A DNA stretch of 64,000 nucleotides from the NCBI GenBank assembly GCA_965242905.1, contig CBDETM010000002.1, positions 620,001 to 684,000 of the forward strand, written 5' to 3'. The notes beneath the pieces are model-generated. The model saw only the letters and a list, made by a program, of their open reading frames with translations, was not told the origin of the DNA and made no database searches. Below, piece by piece: positions 18,275 to 27,461 of the stretch. Source of the stretch: Bin5 sp965242905. GTDB taxonomy: Bacteria > Chloroflexota > Anaerolineae > Caldilineales > Caldilineaceae. Numbering within the stretch: position 1 is the first letter of the stretch; each line of letters begins with the position of its first letter. The translations under genes were made by a program, and so were the position numbers.

Positions 18275-19384
18275 TCACTGGCCACTGAGTCTGCGGATAC
18301 GGGCGGGAACGGAGTCGTTGGCGGTCTCGGACGAGAGCAGGCGGAGTGAACGGTCGGGCAGCGGCAGGTCGATGCGACGGCCGCCCTGACGATGCGACTC
18401 GCGCATCGCGATCGCAATCTCCAGCGCCTTTCGTCCATCTTGGTCAGAGCAGCGGGGCGGTGCGCCGGTGTCGATGCATTGCACAAGATCTTCGATCACG
18501 GCCAGGCCCATGCTGGGGATGGTTGTGGGCAGCGGGAATGGTGCACGCGCCGGCAGGTTGCGGCCGCGCGGCCCGCCGGGTACCCAGCGGTAGTATTGCG
18601 TCTCCATGCCTTGGGCCAGGGAACGGACCCTTCCCTCTGTGCCGATCAGATCGAATTCCCACTGCGCGGCGCCCGTGGGCGTGCCGCGCAGAAAGCCGCG
18701 TACATTGTTGTCGAACACCATGTAGCCGTTGCCCATCAGATCTTCGTCGCCTGCTGCCTTCTCGTCCGACTCCATTTCGCCGAAGACCCACTCGACGTCA
18801 CCGCCGGCAAGGTAGCGCATGGTGTCGATGGCGTGGCTGCCGTTGGCGGATAGGGTGCAGCGGGTGTAGGCGGTGATCTGCAGAATCTCTCCCAGTTCCC
18901 CTTCTTCGACCATGCGGCGCGCCTCGGTAAAGAAGACGTTGTAGCGGCGGGAGCAGTTTACGGCGACGGCTACGCCCTTGCGGGCGGCGAGCTCGATCAC
19001 TTCATCGGCCTCGGCGAGGCTCAGGGTGAACGGCTTCTCTGCCCAGATCGCCTTAACGCCGGCATTGATGGCATCGATCATGATTGAGGCGCGGAGACGT
19101 GCGGTCGTGCACATGCTCACGAAGTCGGGCCGCTCCGCCTCCAGCATTTCGCGGTAATCGGCATAGATCTGCCTGTCTTCGAGACCCCAGCGTTCGGCGA
19201 AGATTGCGCCCTGTTCTGCGTGCGGGTCGGCCCCTGCGACCAGTTCGGTGTGGGGGGAGGCCACATAGGTAGGGGCGTGACAGTAGGGCATAAAGAACTG
19301 CCCGCCCTGCCGGATTTCATCGTCGAAAGTGCTGCCCATGCGCCCCAGACCGATGACGGCTGCGCGATAGGTACTTTCGGACAT
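18275..19384 (-). CDS. Gfo/Idh/MocA oxidoreductase, tandem paralogue 1
   Basis: 369 residues. The nucleotide-binding loop is GLGRMG at 12-17. After it comes an acidic/aromatic insert (DDEIRQGGQFFMPYCHAP) not usual in the family. EKP at 116-118 and H184/D187 (GSHAIDTM) are the catalytic-region residues. AGGAGA precedes the ATG. It is closely similar over its whole length to the products of 19614-20735 and 20778-21887, so the three arose by recent tandem duplication. A dehydrogenase role on a sugar or polyol is expected; whether the copies differ in substrate is unknown. Confidence 0.9.
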   Translation of the reverse strand: MSESTYRAAVIGLGRMGSTFDDEIRQGGQFFMPYCHAPTYVASPHTELVAGADPHAEQGAIFAERWGLEDRQIYADYREMLEAERPDFVSMCTTARLRASIMIDAINAGVKAIWAEKPFTLSLAEADEVIELAARKGVAVAVNCSRRYNVFFTEARRMVEEGELGEILQITAYTRCTLSANGSHAIDTMRYLAGGDVEWVFGEMESDEKAAGDEDLMGNGYMVFDNNVRGFLRGTPTGAAQWEFDLIGTEGRVRSLAQGMETQYYRWVPGGPRGRNLPARAPFPLPTTIPSMGLAVIEDLVQCIDTGAPPRCSDQDGRKALEIAIAMRESHRQGGRRIDLPLPDRSLRLLSSETANDSVPARIRRLSGQ

Positions 19385-19613
19385 GTCTGTTTCTCCTGAA
19401 GGCTACGGTTAGCGCATCGTTTCCAGCGGCCATGGCAGATGCAGGATTCTGGGCGGCAAGGGCTGCTGTATTGGGCAAAGCCTGAAGAGCAAGCGGCGAC
19501 ACACTGTTTGGCGGTGAGCAGCAGGCCCTCCACTGTTGAACCCTGGGAGAGTAGCTGTCATCATTATCGGCCCGGTAGTGCCACAGCAGTTGCAGACAGC
19601 CTATCTTCACTCG

Positions 19614-20735
19614 CTATGCGGCAACTCGATTGCTCTGCAGTCTGCGGACACGGGCGGGTACGGCATCGCTGCGAATTTCGCTCGAAAGAATGCGCAGGGA
19701 GCGATCGGCCAGCGGCAGGTCAACGCGACGGCCGCCCTGGCGGTGCGACTCACGCATGGCGATGGCAATTTCCAGTGCTTTGCGGCCATCCAGGCCTGAG
19801 CAGCGGGGCTGCTTGCCGGTTTTGATACAATCCACGAGATCCTCAATTACGGAGAGCCCCGAGCTAGGAATGTGCGTAGGCAGTGGGAAAGGCGCCCTTG
19901 CCGGCAGTCCCTCATCACGCAGTCCGCCGGGCACCCAGCGGTAGTATTGCGTTTCCATCCCCTGCGCCAGGTTCCGGACCCGTCCTTCGGTGCCGATCAG
20001 ATCGAATTCCCACGGCGCAGCGCCCGTCGGTGTACCGCGGATGAAACCACGCGCACCGTTGTCAAAGGCGAGGTAACCGTTGCCCATGAGGTCCTCTTCG
20101 CCGGCGGCCCTTTCGTCCGACTCCATTTCGCCGAAAACCCACTCCACATCTGCGCCGACGAGGTAGCGCATGGCGTCGATGGCATGGCTGCCGTTGTGGG
20201 AGAGGTTGCATTGCGTATAGGCGGTAATCTGCAGGACCTCGCCCAGTTCTCCCTCATCGACCATGCGGCGCGCTTGATTGAAAAAGACGTTGTAACGACG
20301 GGAGCAGTTGACTGCGATGGCAACACCTTTGCGGGTGCTGAGTTCGAGCACTTCGTCGGCTTCGGCCAGACTGAGCGTGAAAGGCTTTTCGGCCCAGATC
20401 GCTTTGACACCGGCATTGATGGCGTCGATCATAATGGCGGCGCGGTGTCGTGCGGTCGTACAGAGGCTCACGAAGTCGGGCTGTTCCGCCTCCAGCATTT
20501 CACGATAGTCGGCGTATATCTGTTCTCTTTCCAGGCCCCAGCGACCGGCGAAGATTTCGCCCTGCTCCGCATGTGGGTCGGCGCCGGCGACCAGGTCGGT
20601 ATGGGGGGAAGCCGTGTAGGTAGGGGCATGACAGTAGGGCATGAAGAACTGTCCGCCGCGTGTGATTTCGTCATCGAATGTACTGCCCATACGACCGAGG
20701 CCGATCACGGCGGCTCGGAATTTCTTCTTTGGCAT
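19614..20735 (-). CDS. Gfo/Idh/MocA oxidoreductase, tandem paralogue 2
   Basis: 373 residues, with the same layout as the neighbouring copies: GLGRMGSTFDDE loop, EKPFTLSLAEADE, NGSHAIDAMRYL catalytic helix and a conserved C-terminus (QGGRRVDLPLADRSLRILS). ATG 20735 is chosen because GGGAGAG stands six bases upstream; an ATG at 20741 and a TTG at 20750 are alternatives. A 229-base gap without a gene separates it from paralogue 1, while only 42 bases separate it from paralogue 3. All catalytic positions are intact, so it is not a decaying duplicate. Confidence 0.9.
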   Translation of the reverse strand: MPKKKFRAAVIGLGRMGSTFDDEITRGGQFFMPYCHAPTYTASPHTDLVAGADPHAEQGEIFAGRWGLEREQIYADYREMLEAEQPDFVSLCTTARHRAAIMIDAINAGVKAIWAEKPFTLSLAEADEVLELSTRKGVAIAVNCSRRYNVFFNQARRMVDEGELGEVLQITAYTQCNLSHNGSHAIDAMRYLVGADVEWVFGEMESDERAAGEEDLMGNGYLAFDNGARGFIRGTPTGAAPWEFDLIGTEGRVRNLAQGMETQYYRWVPGGLRDEGLPARAPFPLPTHIPSSGLSVIEDLVDCIKTGKQPRCSGLDGRKALEIAIAMRESHRQGGRRVDLPLADRSLRILSSEIRSDAVPARVRRLQSNRVAA

Positions 20736-20777
20736 GCCCATCTCTCCCAAATGGTGTGGTAGGCTGATCGTTACCGG

Positions 20778-21887
20778 CTAGGCGACCACAGGCTCTTGTC
20801 GCAGCCGCCGTACACGAGCGGGCACGGCGTCCTCGCCTATTTCGACCGACAGTATGCGCAGAGAACGGTCGTCGATTGGCAGGTCGACGCGGCGGCCGCC
20901 CTGGCGGTGCGACTCGCGGAGGGCGATTGCGATCTCAAGCGCTTTGCGACCATCTTCTGCCGAGCAGCGCGGGTCAGAACCGGTCTCGACGGCGTTGACG
21001 AGGTCGGCAATGACCGAAAGTCCAGTGCCCTGAATGCTCAAGGGCAAGGGAAAGGGCGCACGCGCCGGCAGACCTTCGTCACGCAGGCCGCCGGGAACCC
21101 AGCGATAGTACTGCGTGTCTGTGCCGTTTGCCAGCGAACGGACGCGTCCTTCGGTGCCGATGAGATCGAACTCCCATGGCGCAGTGCCGGTGGGCATGGC
21201 GCGAATGTAGCCGCGTACTCCGTTGTCGAAAGCCAGGTAGCCGTTGCCCCTCAGGTCTTCCTCGCCGGCTGCTTCTTCGTCCGACTCCATTTCGCCGAAA
21301 ACCCACTGCACGTCGGCGTCGACGAGATAGCGCATCGTGTCAATGGCGTGGCTGCCGTTGTGAGAGATGTGGCACTCGGCGTAGGCGGTTATATGCAGGA
21401 GCTCGCCCAATTGTCCGTCTTTGGCCATACGGCGCGCTTCCGTCAAGAAGGGGTTGTGGCGTCGCGAGCAGTTTACGGCGATGGCAACACCCTTGCGGGC
21501 GCTGAGATCGATGACGGCGTCGGCTTCGGCCAGGCTCAAGGTGAACGGCTTTTCGGCCCAGATTGCCTTTACGCCGGCCTCTATTGCATCCTGCATCATG
21601 GCGGCCCGATGGCGGGCGGTCGTGCATACGCTGACGAAATCCGGCCGTTCCGCTGCCAGCATGTCCCGGTAGTCGCTATAGATGTGCTCGGAAGACAGGC
21701 CCCATCGATCGGCGAAGATGGCGGCTTGCTCGGCATGGAGGTCGGCGCCGGCGACCAGTTCGGTGTGGGGCGAAGCCACGTAGCTGGGCGCATGGCAGTA
21801 GGGCAGAAATATCGAGCCGCCCTGCTGTATTTCATCGTCGAAAGTACTGCCCATGCGTCCCAGACCGATAACCGCTGCTTTGTACAT
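20778..21887 (-). CDS. Gfo/Idh/MocA oxidoreductase, tandem paralogue 3
   Basis: 369 residues, first gene of the minus-strand oxidoreductase run. Glycine loop GLGRMGS at 9-15, the same PYCHAPSYVASPHTEL insert as its paralogues, EKPFTLSLAEAD and the NGSHAIDTMRYL catalytic helix. The open frame continues to 21971, but ATG 21887 has GGAGGGA six bases upstream and matches the paralogues' N-termini. The divergent intergenic region before it (21888-22165) should contain its promoter. The tandem set suggests gene-dose increase or substrate diversification of one oxidation step. Confidence 0.9.
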   Translation of the reverse strand: MYKAAVIGLGRMGSTFDDEIQQGGSIFLPYCHAPSYVASPHTELVAGADLHAEQAAIFADRWGLSSEHIYSDYRDMLAAERPDFVSVCTTARHRAAMMQDAIEAGVKAIWAEKPFTLSLAEADAVIDLSARKGVAIAVNCSRRHNPFLTEARRMAKDGQLGELLHITAYAECHISHNGSHAIDTMRYLVDADVQWVFGEMESDEEAAGEEDLRGNGYLAFDNGVRGYIRAMPTGTAPWEFDLIGTEGRVRSLANGTDTQYYRWVPGGLRDEGLPARAPFPLPLSIQGTGLSVIADLVNAVETGSDPRCSAEDGRKALEIAIALRESHRQGGRRVDLPIDDRSLRILSVEIGEDAVPARVRRLRQEPVVA

Positions 21888-21951
21888 GAAATCCCTCCGT
21901 GGACAGATTTGTTCTCGAATAAAGGAGGCAGTCGCTGGGATACGCGGCAGG

Positions 21952-21980
21952 TTGACACGCGGTAGAATCACCTTTACGAT
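21952..21980 (+). promoter_or_regulatory. Candidate promoter for the plus-strand oxidoreductase-glucosidase genes
   Basis: TTGACA (21952-21957), a 17-base spacer and TACGAT (21975-21980) make a sigma-70-like promoter pointing at the gene at 22166, with a leader of about 180 bases. A second -10-like TATAAT occurs at 22046-22051 without a matching -35. CGCGGTAG at 21958-21965 is repeated in inverted form as CTACCGCG at 22007-22014, a possible operator pair in this divergent region. Confidence 0.45.
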
Positions 21981-22165
21981 ATGCTAGCGTATTCTTCCAA
22001 TTTGCGCTACCGCGATTGATGCCGCCGTCCACGCCATTTGAGGACTATAATCTGATACATCCTTGGCCGGGGTGGCTTGTTGGCACGCCCGAATAGGGCG
22101 CAGATTTCAAAGTGGCGGCGCCACCGACGAACCGGTCAAGCACAATTCAGTGGAGGCCAGTCCCG

Positions 22166-23236
22166 ATGCAAGAAGTACACGCAGCCCTCTTAGGTCTATC
22201 CCATCCCCACTCGTTGGCCCACTTGCGCACGCTCCAGGCGGTTTCGGAGGTTGCCAGCATTGTCCTCTGGGACCCGGACGAGACTCTCTTGAAGACGACC
22301 CAGGAGGACCAGGGAGAGAAGGTCAGCGCGACAACTACCGATTTGGGGTCAGTACTGGCAGAGGAGGAGATCCTGTTTGTGGTGGCGGCGTTGCGCAACG
22401 ACCTGGGCCCGCCGATCTTCACTCGCGCCCTGGAGGCGGGCAAGCACGTAATCACCGACAAGCCGATCGGCAAGACCGCTGTAGAAAGCGCGGAAGTCGC
22501 GGCTGTAGCCAAGCGCGAGGGGTGCAAACTGGGCGTCTTTTACCAGAACCGAGCCTTGCCTCCGATCCAAGACGCCCGGCGCATTGTCGAGCAGGGTTTG
22601 ATCGGCGAGCTTGTCTCGGTTGAGATGCGCATGGTGACGACTCAGGTGCAGGTACGGGATCCCAGTCACTGGCTCTTCAATATGGATAAAGCCGGCGGTG
22701 GGATCCTCTCGTGGTTGGGCTGTCATTATATCGATCAGATCCTGAATATCACGCAGGACGAGATCGTGTCGGTGGCGGCACAGATTGCGACGCGCAGCGG
22801 CGAGGATATCGACGTGGAGGATGTGGCCGCGCTGTCGTTGGGGTTTGCCTCGGGCGCGGTCGGCACATTTCACGCAGGCTACATGCTGGCGATGAGCGGA
22901 GGCGGTTATCACAACGTTGGCGGTTATGACACGTACGTCAGCGTCAACGGCCGTCTGGGACGTATCACCTACAGCTCTAACGGCACGCCGACCAGCATAC
23001 AGGTCGAAAGCACACATCCGAGTTGGGCGACAGCGCCGCGGCGCACATTTGACTACACGTTCGGGGATTCGCCGGCCTACGGCGGCGCCTCGGGCGAGAC
23101 GTTCCTGCGTGCTTTTATCAGTGCCTGCCAAGGGAAGGGCGAGCCACTGACGACGGGCGAGGATGCTGTACGCGTCGCCAAAGTGGTGGACGCGGCGTAC
23201 GAGTCGAGCCGCAGCGGACGGCGAGTTGAAATCTGA
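22166..23236 (+). CDS. Gfo/Idh/MocA family oxidoreductase
   Basis: A 356-residue dehydrogenase-like protein. The start is ATG 22166, with GGAGG upstream; the frame is open to 22112 but that part does not resemble the family. The first strand-loop reads ALLGLSHPHS, so the usual GxGxxG is replaced by a His-rich G-L-S-H-P-H. DKPIGKTAVESAEV carries the conserved Lys-Pro, and GCHYIDQIL is the catalytic His/Asp helix. It lies 15 bases before the GH63-type glucosidase gene, so the two are one operon and probably process the same glycan-derived sugar. Confidence 0.85.
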   Translation: MQEVHAALLGLSHPHSLAHLRTLQAVSEVASIVLWDPDETLLKTTQEDQGEKVSATTTDLGSVLAEEEILFVVAALRNDLGPPIFTRALEAGKHVITDKPIGKTAVESAEVAAVAKREGCKLGVFYQNRALPPIQDARRIVEQGLIGELVSVEMRMVTTQVQVRDPSHWLFNMDKAGGGILSWLGCHYIDQILNITQDEIVSVAAQIATRSGEDIDVEDVAALSLGFASGAVGTFHAGYMLAMSGGGYHNVGGYDTYVSVNGRLGRITYSSNGTPTSIQVESTHPSWATAPRRTFDYTFGDSPAYGGASGETFLRAFISACQGKGEPLTTGEDAVRVAKVVDAAYESSRSGRRVEI

Positions 23237-23251
23237 GAGCGGAGAGAGTTT

Positions 23252-25984
23252 GTGACTTCTAGAACCGGAACGCTTTCAAGGGTTAACATACCGCAAACCG
23301 CGGAACATAAGCGCCTGGAATGGTACCGAATGCGGAAGAACAACTGGAAGCATTGGGGACCTTATCTGAGCGAAAGGGCTTGGGCCACGGTTCGGGAGGA
23401 CTACAGCCACAACGGTGACTGCTGGAGTTACTTTACACACGATCAGGCTCGTAGCCGGGCCTACCGCTGGAATGAAGACGGGCTGGCAGGCATATGCGAT
23501 CGCAATCAGTACCTCTGCCTCGCCATTGCCTTGTGGAACGGCAATGACCCGATCCTGAAAGAGCGGTTGTTCGGGCTGACCGGTCCAGAGGGCAACCACG
23601 GCGAGGATGTGAAGGAATACTACTACTATCTGGATAGCACGCCGACACACAGCTACATGAAAATGCTTTACAAGTACCCCCAGGCTGCTTTCCCCTACGG
23701 TCAGGTGGTGGAGGAAAACCGCTGGCGCGGGTACGATGACGACGAGTACGAGCTTCTGGATACGGGTGTTTTTGACGAGAACCGCTACTTCGACGTCGTG
23801 GTCGAGTATGCCAAGGCAGATGAGAACGATATTCTCGCCCGCGTCACGGTGACAAATCGAGGACCGGAAGGGGCACGTTTTCATCTGATGCCAACGCTGT
23901 GGTTCCGGAACACCTGGAGCTGGGGGTATGAGAAGGGGCCTCTGGGCGATGTAGATGAGCAGCCACGGCTGTCGCGACAACCGGGCCCGAACGGCATCCT
24001 GACACTGGGCATAGAGCACCCCGTCCTGGGGCCCTACCACTTTTGGGTTGAGGATGCCCGAGAAATCCTATTCACCGAAAACGATTCGAATTCAGCTTTG
24101 CTCTTCGGCATGCCCAACCGGACGCCCTACGTGAAGGATGCATTTCACCGTTTTGTCATCAACGGTGAACACGAGGCGATCAATCCGGCGGAACAGGGCA
24201 CAAAGGCGGCAGCCCACTATTTCGATTTCATTCCGGCAGGTGGGTCCAGGGTGTATCGCTGGCGCCTGTCCAATCTTAGCCACCGCCACCCGTTTGGCAG
24301 AGGGTTCGAAAGAGCGTTTCGTCAGCGGATCACCGAGTCGGACGAGTTCTACAGGGCGATACAGAAAAAGGGCCTGAGCAAGGATGAACTCCGGGTTCAG
24401 CGCCAGGCACTGGCGGGTATGTTGTGGACGAAACAGCTCTATTACTATGACATCCCTCAATGGTTGCGGGGGGATCCGATCCTGCCGGCGCCGGAATGGC
24501 GCCGGAACGGCCGCAACGGCGACTGGGACCATCTTCATAATTTCGACGTGATTTCGATGCCGGACAAGTGGGAGTACCCATGGTACGCCACCTGGGATAC
24601 CGGCTTTCATTGCATTCCGCTTGCCCTGGTGGATGCAGACTACGCGAAGCGCCAGTTAACGCTCTCCACTCGCGAGTGGTATATGCATCCAAACGGCGCC
24701 TTGCCTGCCTACGAGTGGCACTTTGGCGACGTTAATCCGCCGGTGCACGCCTGGGCAGTGTGGCGGGTCTACAAGATCGATGCCCGCCAAAGCGGCGTTC
24801 CTGATAGACCGTTCCTGGAGAGCCTTTTTCACAAACTGTTGCTTAACTTCACATGGTGGGTCAATCGGAAAGACCTGGATGGCAACAATGTCTTCCAGGG
24901 CGGATTCCTGGGGCTGGACAACATCAGTGTCTTTGACCGCAGCGCAGGCCTGCCCGAAGGCGGCCACATCGATCAGTCGGACGGCACCGCGTGGATGGGT
25001 TTCTATTGTCTGATGATGATGAAGATCGCCCTAGAGCTTGGAGAGCAGGACTCGGTATATCATGGTATTTCAACAAACTTCTCCGTCTACCAGGATATGG
25101 CAACCAAGTTCTTCGAGCACTTTTTGCGTATCGCAACTGCGATGAATGAAGATCGTGGCGGAGGGGCTTCCCTGTGGGACGAGAAGGACCGGTTCTATTA
25201 CGACCTGCTGCATTTGCACGACGGTACTCTGATCCCTTTGAAAGTTCGGTCAATGGTTGGGCTGATACCACTGTTTGCGGTTGAGACGCTGGAACCGCGA
25301 TTGATGGCCTCGTTGCCGGAGTTCAACCGACGTACGCATTGGTTTATTGAGAACAGGCCGCGGTTGGCATCGACAATCAGCAGTATCGACGCACCGGGCG
25401 TGGGACAGCGTTACCTGACCTCGCTCTTGTCACGAGACAAACTGGAGAGCATATTACGCTACCTTTTGGACGAGGAAGAGTTTCTTTCTCCTTATGGGAT
25501 TCGATCGCTTTCCAAGATTCATGAGAAGCATCCCTATCACGTGCACGTCGGCGACCGGACTTTTGAGATTCAATATGAACCGGCCGAATCGCGCTCAGGG
25601 ATGTATGGCGGCAACTCAAACTGGCGGGGTCCAGTCTGGTTTCCCATCAACTTCCTGATTATCGAGAGCCTGCAGCGCTTTCACCACTACTATGGGGACT
25701 CTCTGAAAGTAGAGTGCCCAACGGGTTCAGGCGTCCTGATGACTCTGGACGAGGTGGCCGTTGAATTGTCCCGCAGGCTAATGCGGCTTTTCCTGCGCAA
25801 CGAGAAGGGCGGGCGGCCATTTAATGGTGACACGCCAATCTTGCAGGAGGACCCCCACTGGCGGGACCACATTTTGTTTCACGAATACTTTAACGGTGAC
25901 AATGGTTCCGGTTTGGGGGCAAGCCACCAGACAGGCTGGACGGGCCTGGTGGCGAAACTGTTGCAGCAGTCTGGCGGGAATTGA
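23252..25984 (+). CDS. GH63/MGH1-like glycoside hydrolase
   Basis: A 910-residue cytoplasmic protein (no signal peptide) starting at GTG 23252 after GGAGAGAG. The N-terminal half (about 1-380) is a beta-sandwich-like domain. The C-terminal half is an (alpha/alpha)6 barrel with landmark segments WDTGFHC, DQSDGTAWMGFYC and NSNWRGPVWFPINFL, which match the GH63-type glucosidase group with acidic catalytic residues in the WDTGF and later barrel loops. Family members release glucose or related sugars from oligosaccharides or glycosyl-glycerate. The oxidoreductase gene directly upstream points to use of the released sugar. Confidence 0.85.
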   Translation: MTSRTGTLSRVNIPQTAEHKRLEWYRMRKNNWKHWGPYLSERAWATVREDYSHNGDCWSYFTHDQARSRAYRWNEDGLAGICDRNQYLCLAIALWNGNDPILKERLFGLTGPEGNHGEDVKEYYYYLDSTPTHSYMKMLYKYPQAAFPYGQVVEENRWRGYDDDEYELLDTGVFDENRYFDVVVEYAKADENDILARVTVTNRGPEGARFHLMPTLWFRNTWSWGYEKGPLGDVDEQPRLSRQPGPNGILTLGIEHPVLGPYHFWVEDAREILFTENDSNSALLFGMPNRTPYVKDAFHRFVINGEHEAINPAEQGTKAAAHYFDFIPAGGSRVYRWRLSNLSHRHPFGRGFERAFRQRITESDEFYRAIQKKGLSKDELRVQRQALAGMLWTKQLYYYDIPQWLRGDPILPAPEWRRNGRNGDWDHLHNFDVISMPDKWEYPWYATWDTGFHCIPLALVDADYAKRQLTLSTREWYMHPNGALPAYEWHFGDVNPPVHAWAVWRVYKIDARQSGVPDRPFLESLFHKLLLNFTWWVNRKDLDGNNVFQGGFLGLDNISVFDRSAGLPEGGHIDQSDGTAWMGFYCLMMMKIALELGEQDSVYHGISTNFSVYQDMATKFFEHFLRIATAMNEDRGGGASLWDEKDRFYYDLLHLHDGTLIPLKVRSMVGLIPLFAVETLEPRLMASLPEFNRRTHWFIENRPRLASTISSIDAPGVGQRYLTSLLSRDKLESILRYLLDEEEFLSPYGIRSLSKIHEKHPYHVHVGDRTFEIQYEPAESRSGMYGGNSNWRGPVWFPINFLIIESLQRFHHYYGDSLKVECPTGSGVLMTLDEVAVELSRRLMRLFLRNEKGGRPFNGDTPILQEDPHWRDHILFHEYFNGDNGSGLGASHQTGWTGLVAKLLQQSGGN

Positions 25985-26028
25985 GAAGTCGAGTGCCCCA
26001 GGGGTCGAAGTCCTAATGTTACTGAATT

Positions 26029-26340
26029 GTAACTACTTAGCCATGTTCTGTGTGTGCACTGTGTGCGGTCTGTCTGGAGGGAATATACCGTCAGTATTTC
26101 TGTAGCGGGCTGGCGATGGTCATCGCGGTGAACGTTGGGCATATATGGGAGTTGCCTCGCCTGTCTTGCCTGCGCTGGTACATACTCGGTACCCGCCAAG
26201 ACGCGGGGGTATGCCTGGCCGCCGCGGGTCGCCAAGGTCATATTGCCACACACTCGGTGCGGCGGGGGTTGTAGGAGAGGGGGCGTTGCGGGGGCGGAGC
26301 CCCCGCACAAGGGAGGGCCGAATAGGCCCGACCGCCCAGA
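26029..26340 (+). repeat. Interspersed GC-rich repeat, copy A (full length)
   Basis: About 312 bases closely similar to copy C (42233-42550) from the opening GTAACT to the closing GACCGCCCA. Its last 70 bases also match copy B (38384-38454). Near the end it carries the perfect inverted repeat GCGGGGGC-GGA-GCCCCCGC, able to form a very stable hairpin. It ends 121 bases before the start codon of the FAH-family gene, in the same orientation. Differences between copies do not favour any reading frame, so it is treated as non-coding. The rest of the 25985-26461 gap shows no gene. Confidence 0.85.
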
Positions 26341-26461
26341 GCTGCGGTGGTTAGTTGTCAGAGAGTTCGCTTCCCCTGCCCCAGTGTTGATCGCGGAATG
26401 GCAATGGCTTAGTAGTTGCACTGAATTCATTTTGTCACTTAACGCATAGAGGTAGAAAACA

Positions 26462-27391
26462 ATGAAACTGGCGACTTATGTGGGAAGCGCAGGGGAACGG
26501 GTGGGCGTCGTGGATGGGGACCACATTTACGACATACGAGGAGCCATGGAGGCGTGCCGGTTGGGAGATCCGGCTACTGTCGCAGACATGGTTACATTTT
26601 TGGGGGCCGGTGAGGCGGCGATGGAAGGCGTCCGCGCCACGTTCGAATGGGCCAAAAACAAGAACGGGCCGGAGTTGAAGATTCCTCTTCACAGTGTCAC
26701 GCTGCGGGCGCCGCTGCCCAGTCCCGGTAAGCTGATGTGCCTGGCGGGAAATTACGCCAGCCATATTGAAGAAGGCGGCGGATCCTACATAGGCAAGGAG
26801 AAGATGATACCGCGCTTCTTTATCAAGCCTACTTCGTCGGTCACGGCAACGAAGCAGCCGATCCGCATTCCGGCTTCGACGGGCTTCGCCGACTGGGAGC
26901 TGGAGCTGGCGGTCGTGGTTGGCAAGACCGGCCGCGACCTGACGCCGGAAGAGGCGGAAGAGCATATCATGGGCTACACGATATTCAATGATATATCGGC
27001 CCGGGAACTGACCTTCCGAAATGAACTTCCGGAACAAGAAGGAGACTGGTTTTTCGACTGGCTGGTGGGCAAGTGGCTGGACACGTTCGGGCCGATGGGG
27101 CCGTGGATCACGACGCGTGACGAGGTCCCTCATCCTGACCGTCTGCGCATACGGCTATGGCACAACGAAACGCTTCAGCAGGATGCGAACTCCGGCCAGA
27201 TGGTATTTTCGCCGGCTGAAGCGCTCTCATTTGTCTCGCAGTTTGTGACGCTTGAACCAGGAGACCTGCTGAGTACGGGAACGCCTGCCGGCGTTGGTCA
27301 CGCCAAGAAGGTGCGATTGGAAGCAGGCGACCGCATTAAGGGCGAGATCGAAGGACTCGGCGTCCTAGAGAATACAGTCGAAACGCTTTGA
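26462..27391 (+). CDS. Fumarylacetoacetate hydrolase (FAH) family protein
   Basis: 309 residues. The C-terminal FAH fold begins near residue 85 (LPSPGKLMCLAGNYASH), with H101, E146 and E148 (DWELELAVVVG) and D177 (FNDISARE) as the metal-binding and catalytic residues. The signature GPMGPW and the GDLLSTGTPAGVG loop are present. Relatives cleave or decarboxylate 2-keto acids, for example 2-keto-3-deoxy sugar acids or acylpyruvates. In this sugar-oxidising neighbourhood a 2-keto-3-deoxy-aldonate substrate is plausible but inferred. GAGG precedes the ATG. Confidence 0.9.
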   Translation: MKLATYVGSAGERVGVVDGDHIYDIRGAMEACRLGDPATVADMVTFLGAGEAAMEGVRATFEWAKNKNGPELKIPLHSVTLRAPLPSPGKLMCLAGNYASHIEEGGGSYIGKEKMIPRFFIKPTSSVTATKQPIRIPASTGFADWELELAVVVGKTGRDLTPEEAEEHIMGYTIFNDISARELTFRNELPEQEGDWFFDWLVGKWLDTFGPMGPWITTRDEVPHPDRLRIRLWHNETLQQDANSGQMVFSPAEALSFVSQFVTLEPGDLLSTGTPAGVGHAKKVRLEAGDRIKGEIEGLGVLENTVETL

Positions 27392-27461
27392 CACCATAGG
27401 GCTATACTAAACTGCGTCTCGAGGGAGTTGAGCAAAGCATTTCGGCTTAGGGAGGGGATCG

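Noticed and set aside
20796..21965. Long open frame (389 codons) on the plus strand opposite the third tandem oxidoreductase gene
   Set aside because: It mirrors the codon pattern of the real minus-strand gene in G+C-rich DNA, has no recognisable motifs, and similar shadows occur opposite the paralogues.
25879..26430. Minus-strand frame in repeat copy A whose peptide resembles one in copy C
   Set aside because: The copies differ about as often at codon positions that change the residue as at silent ones, with no sign of protein-level selection. The similarity follows from the DNA repeat.
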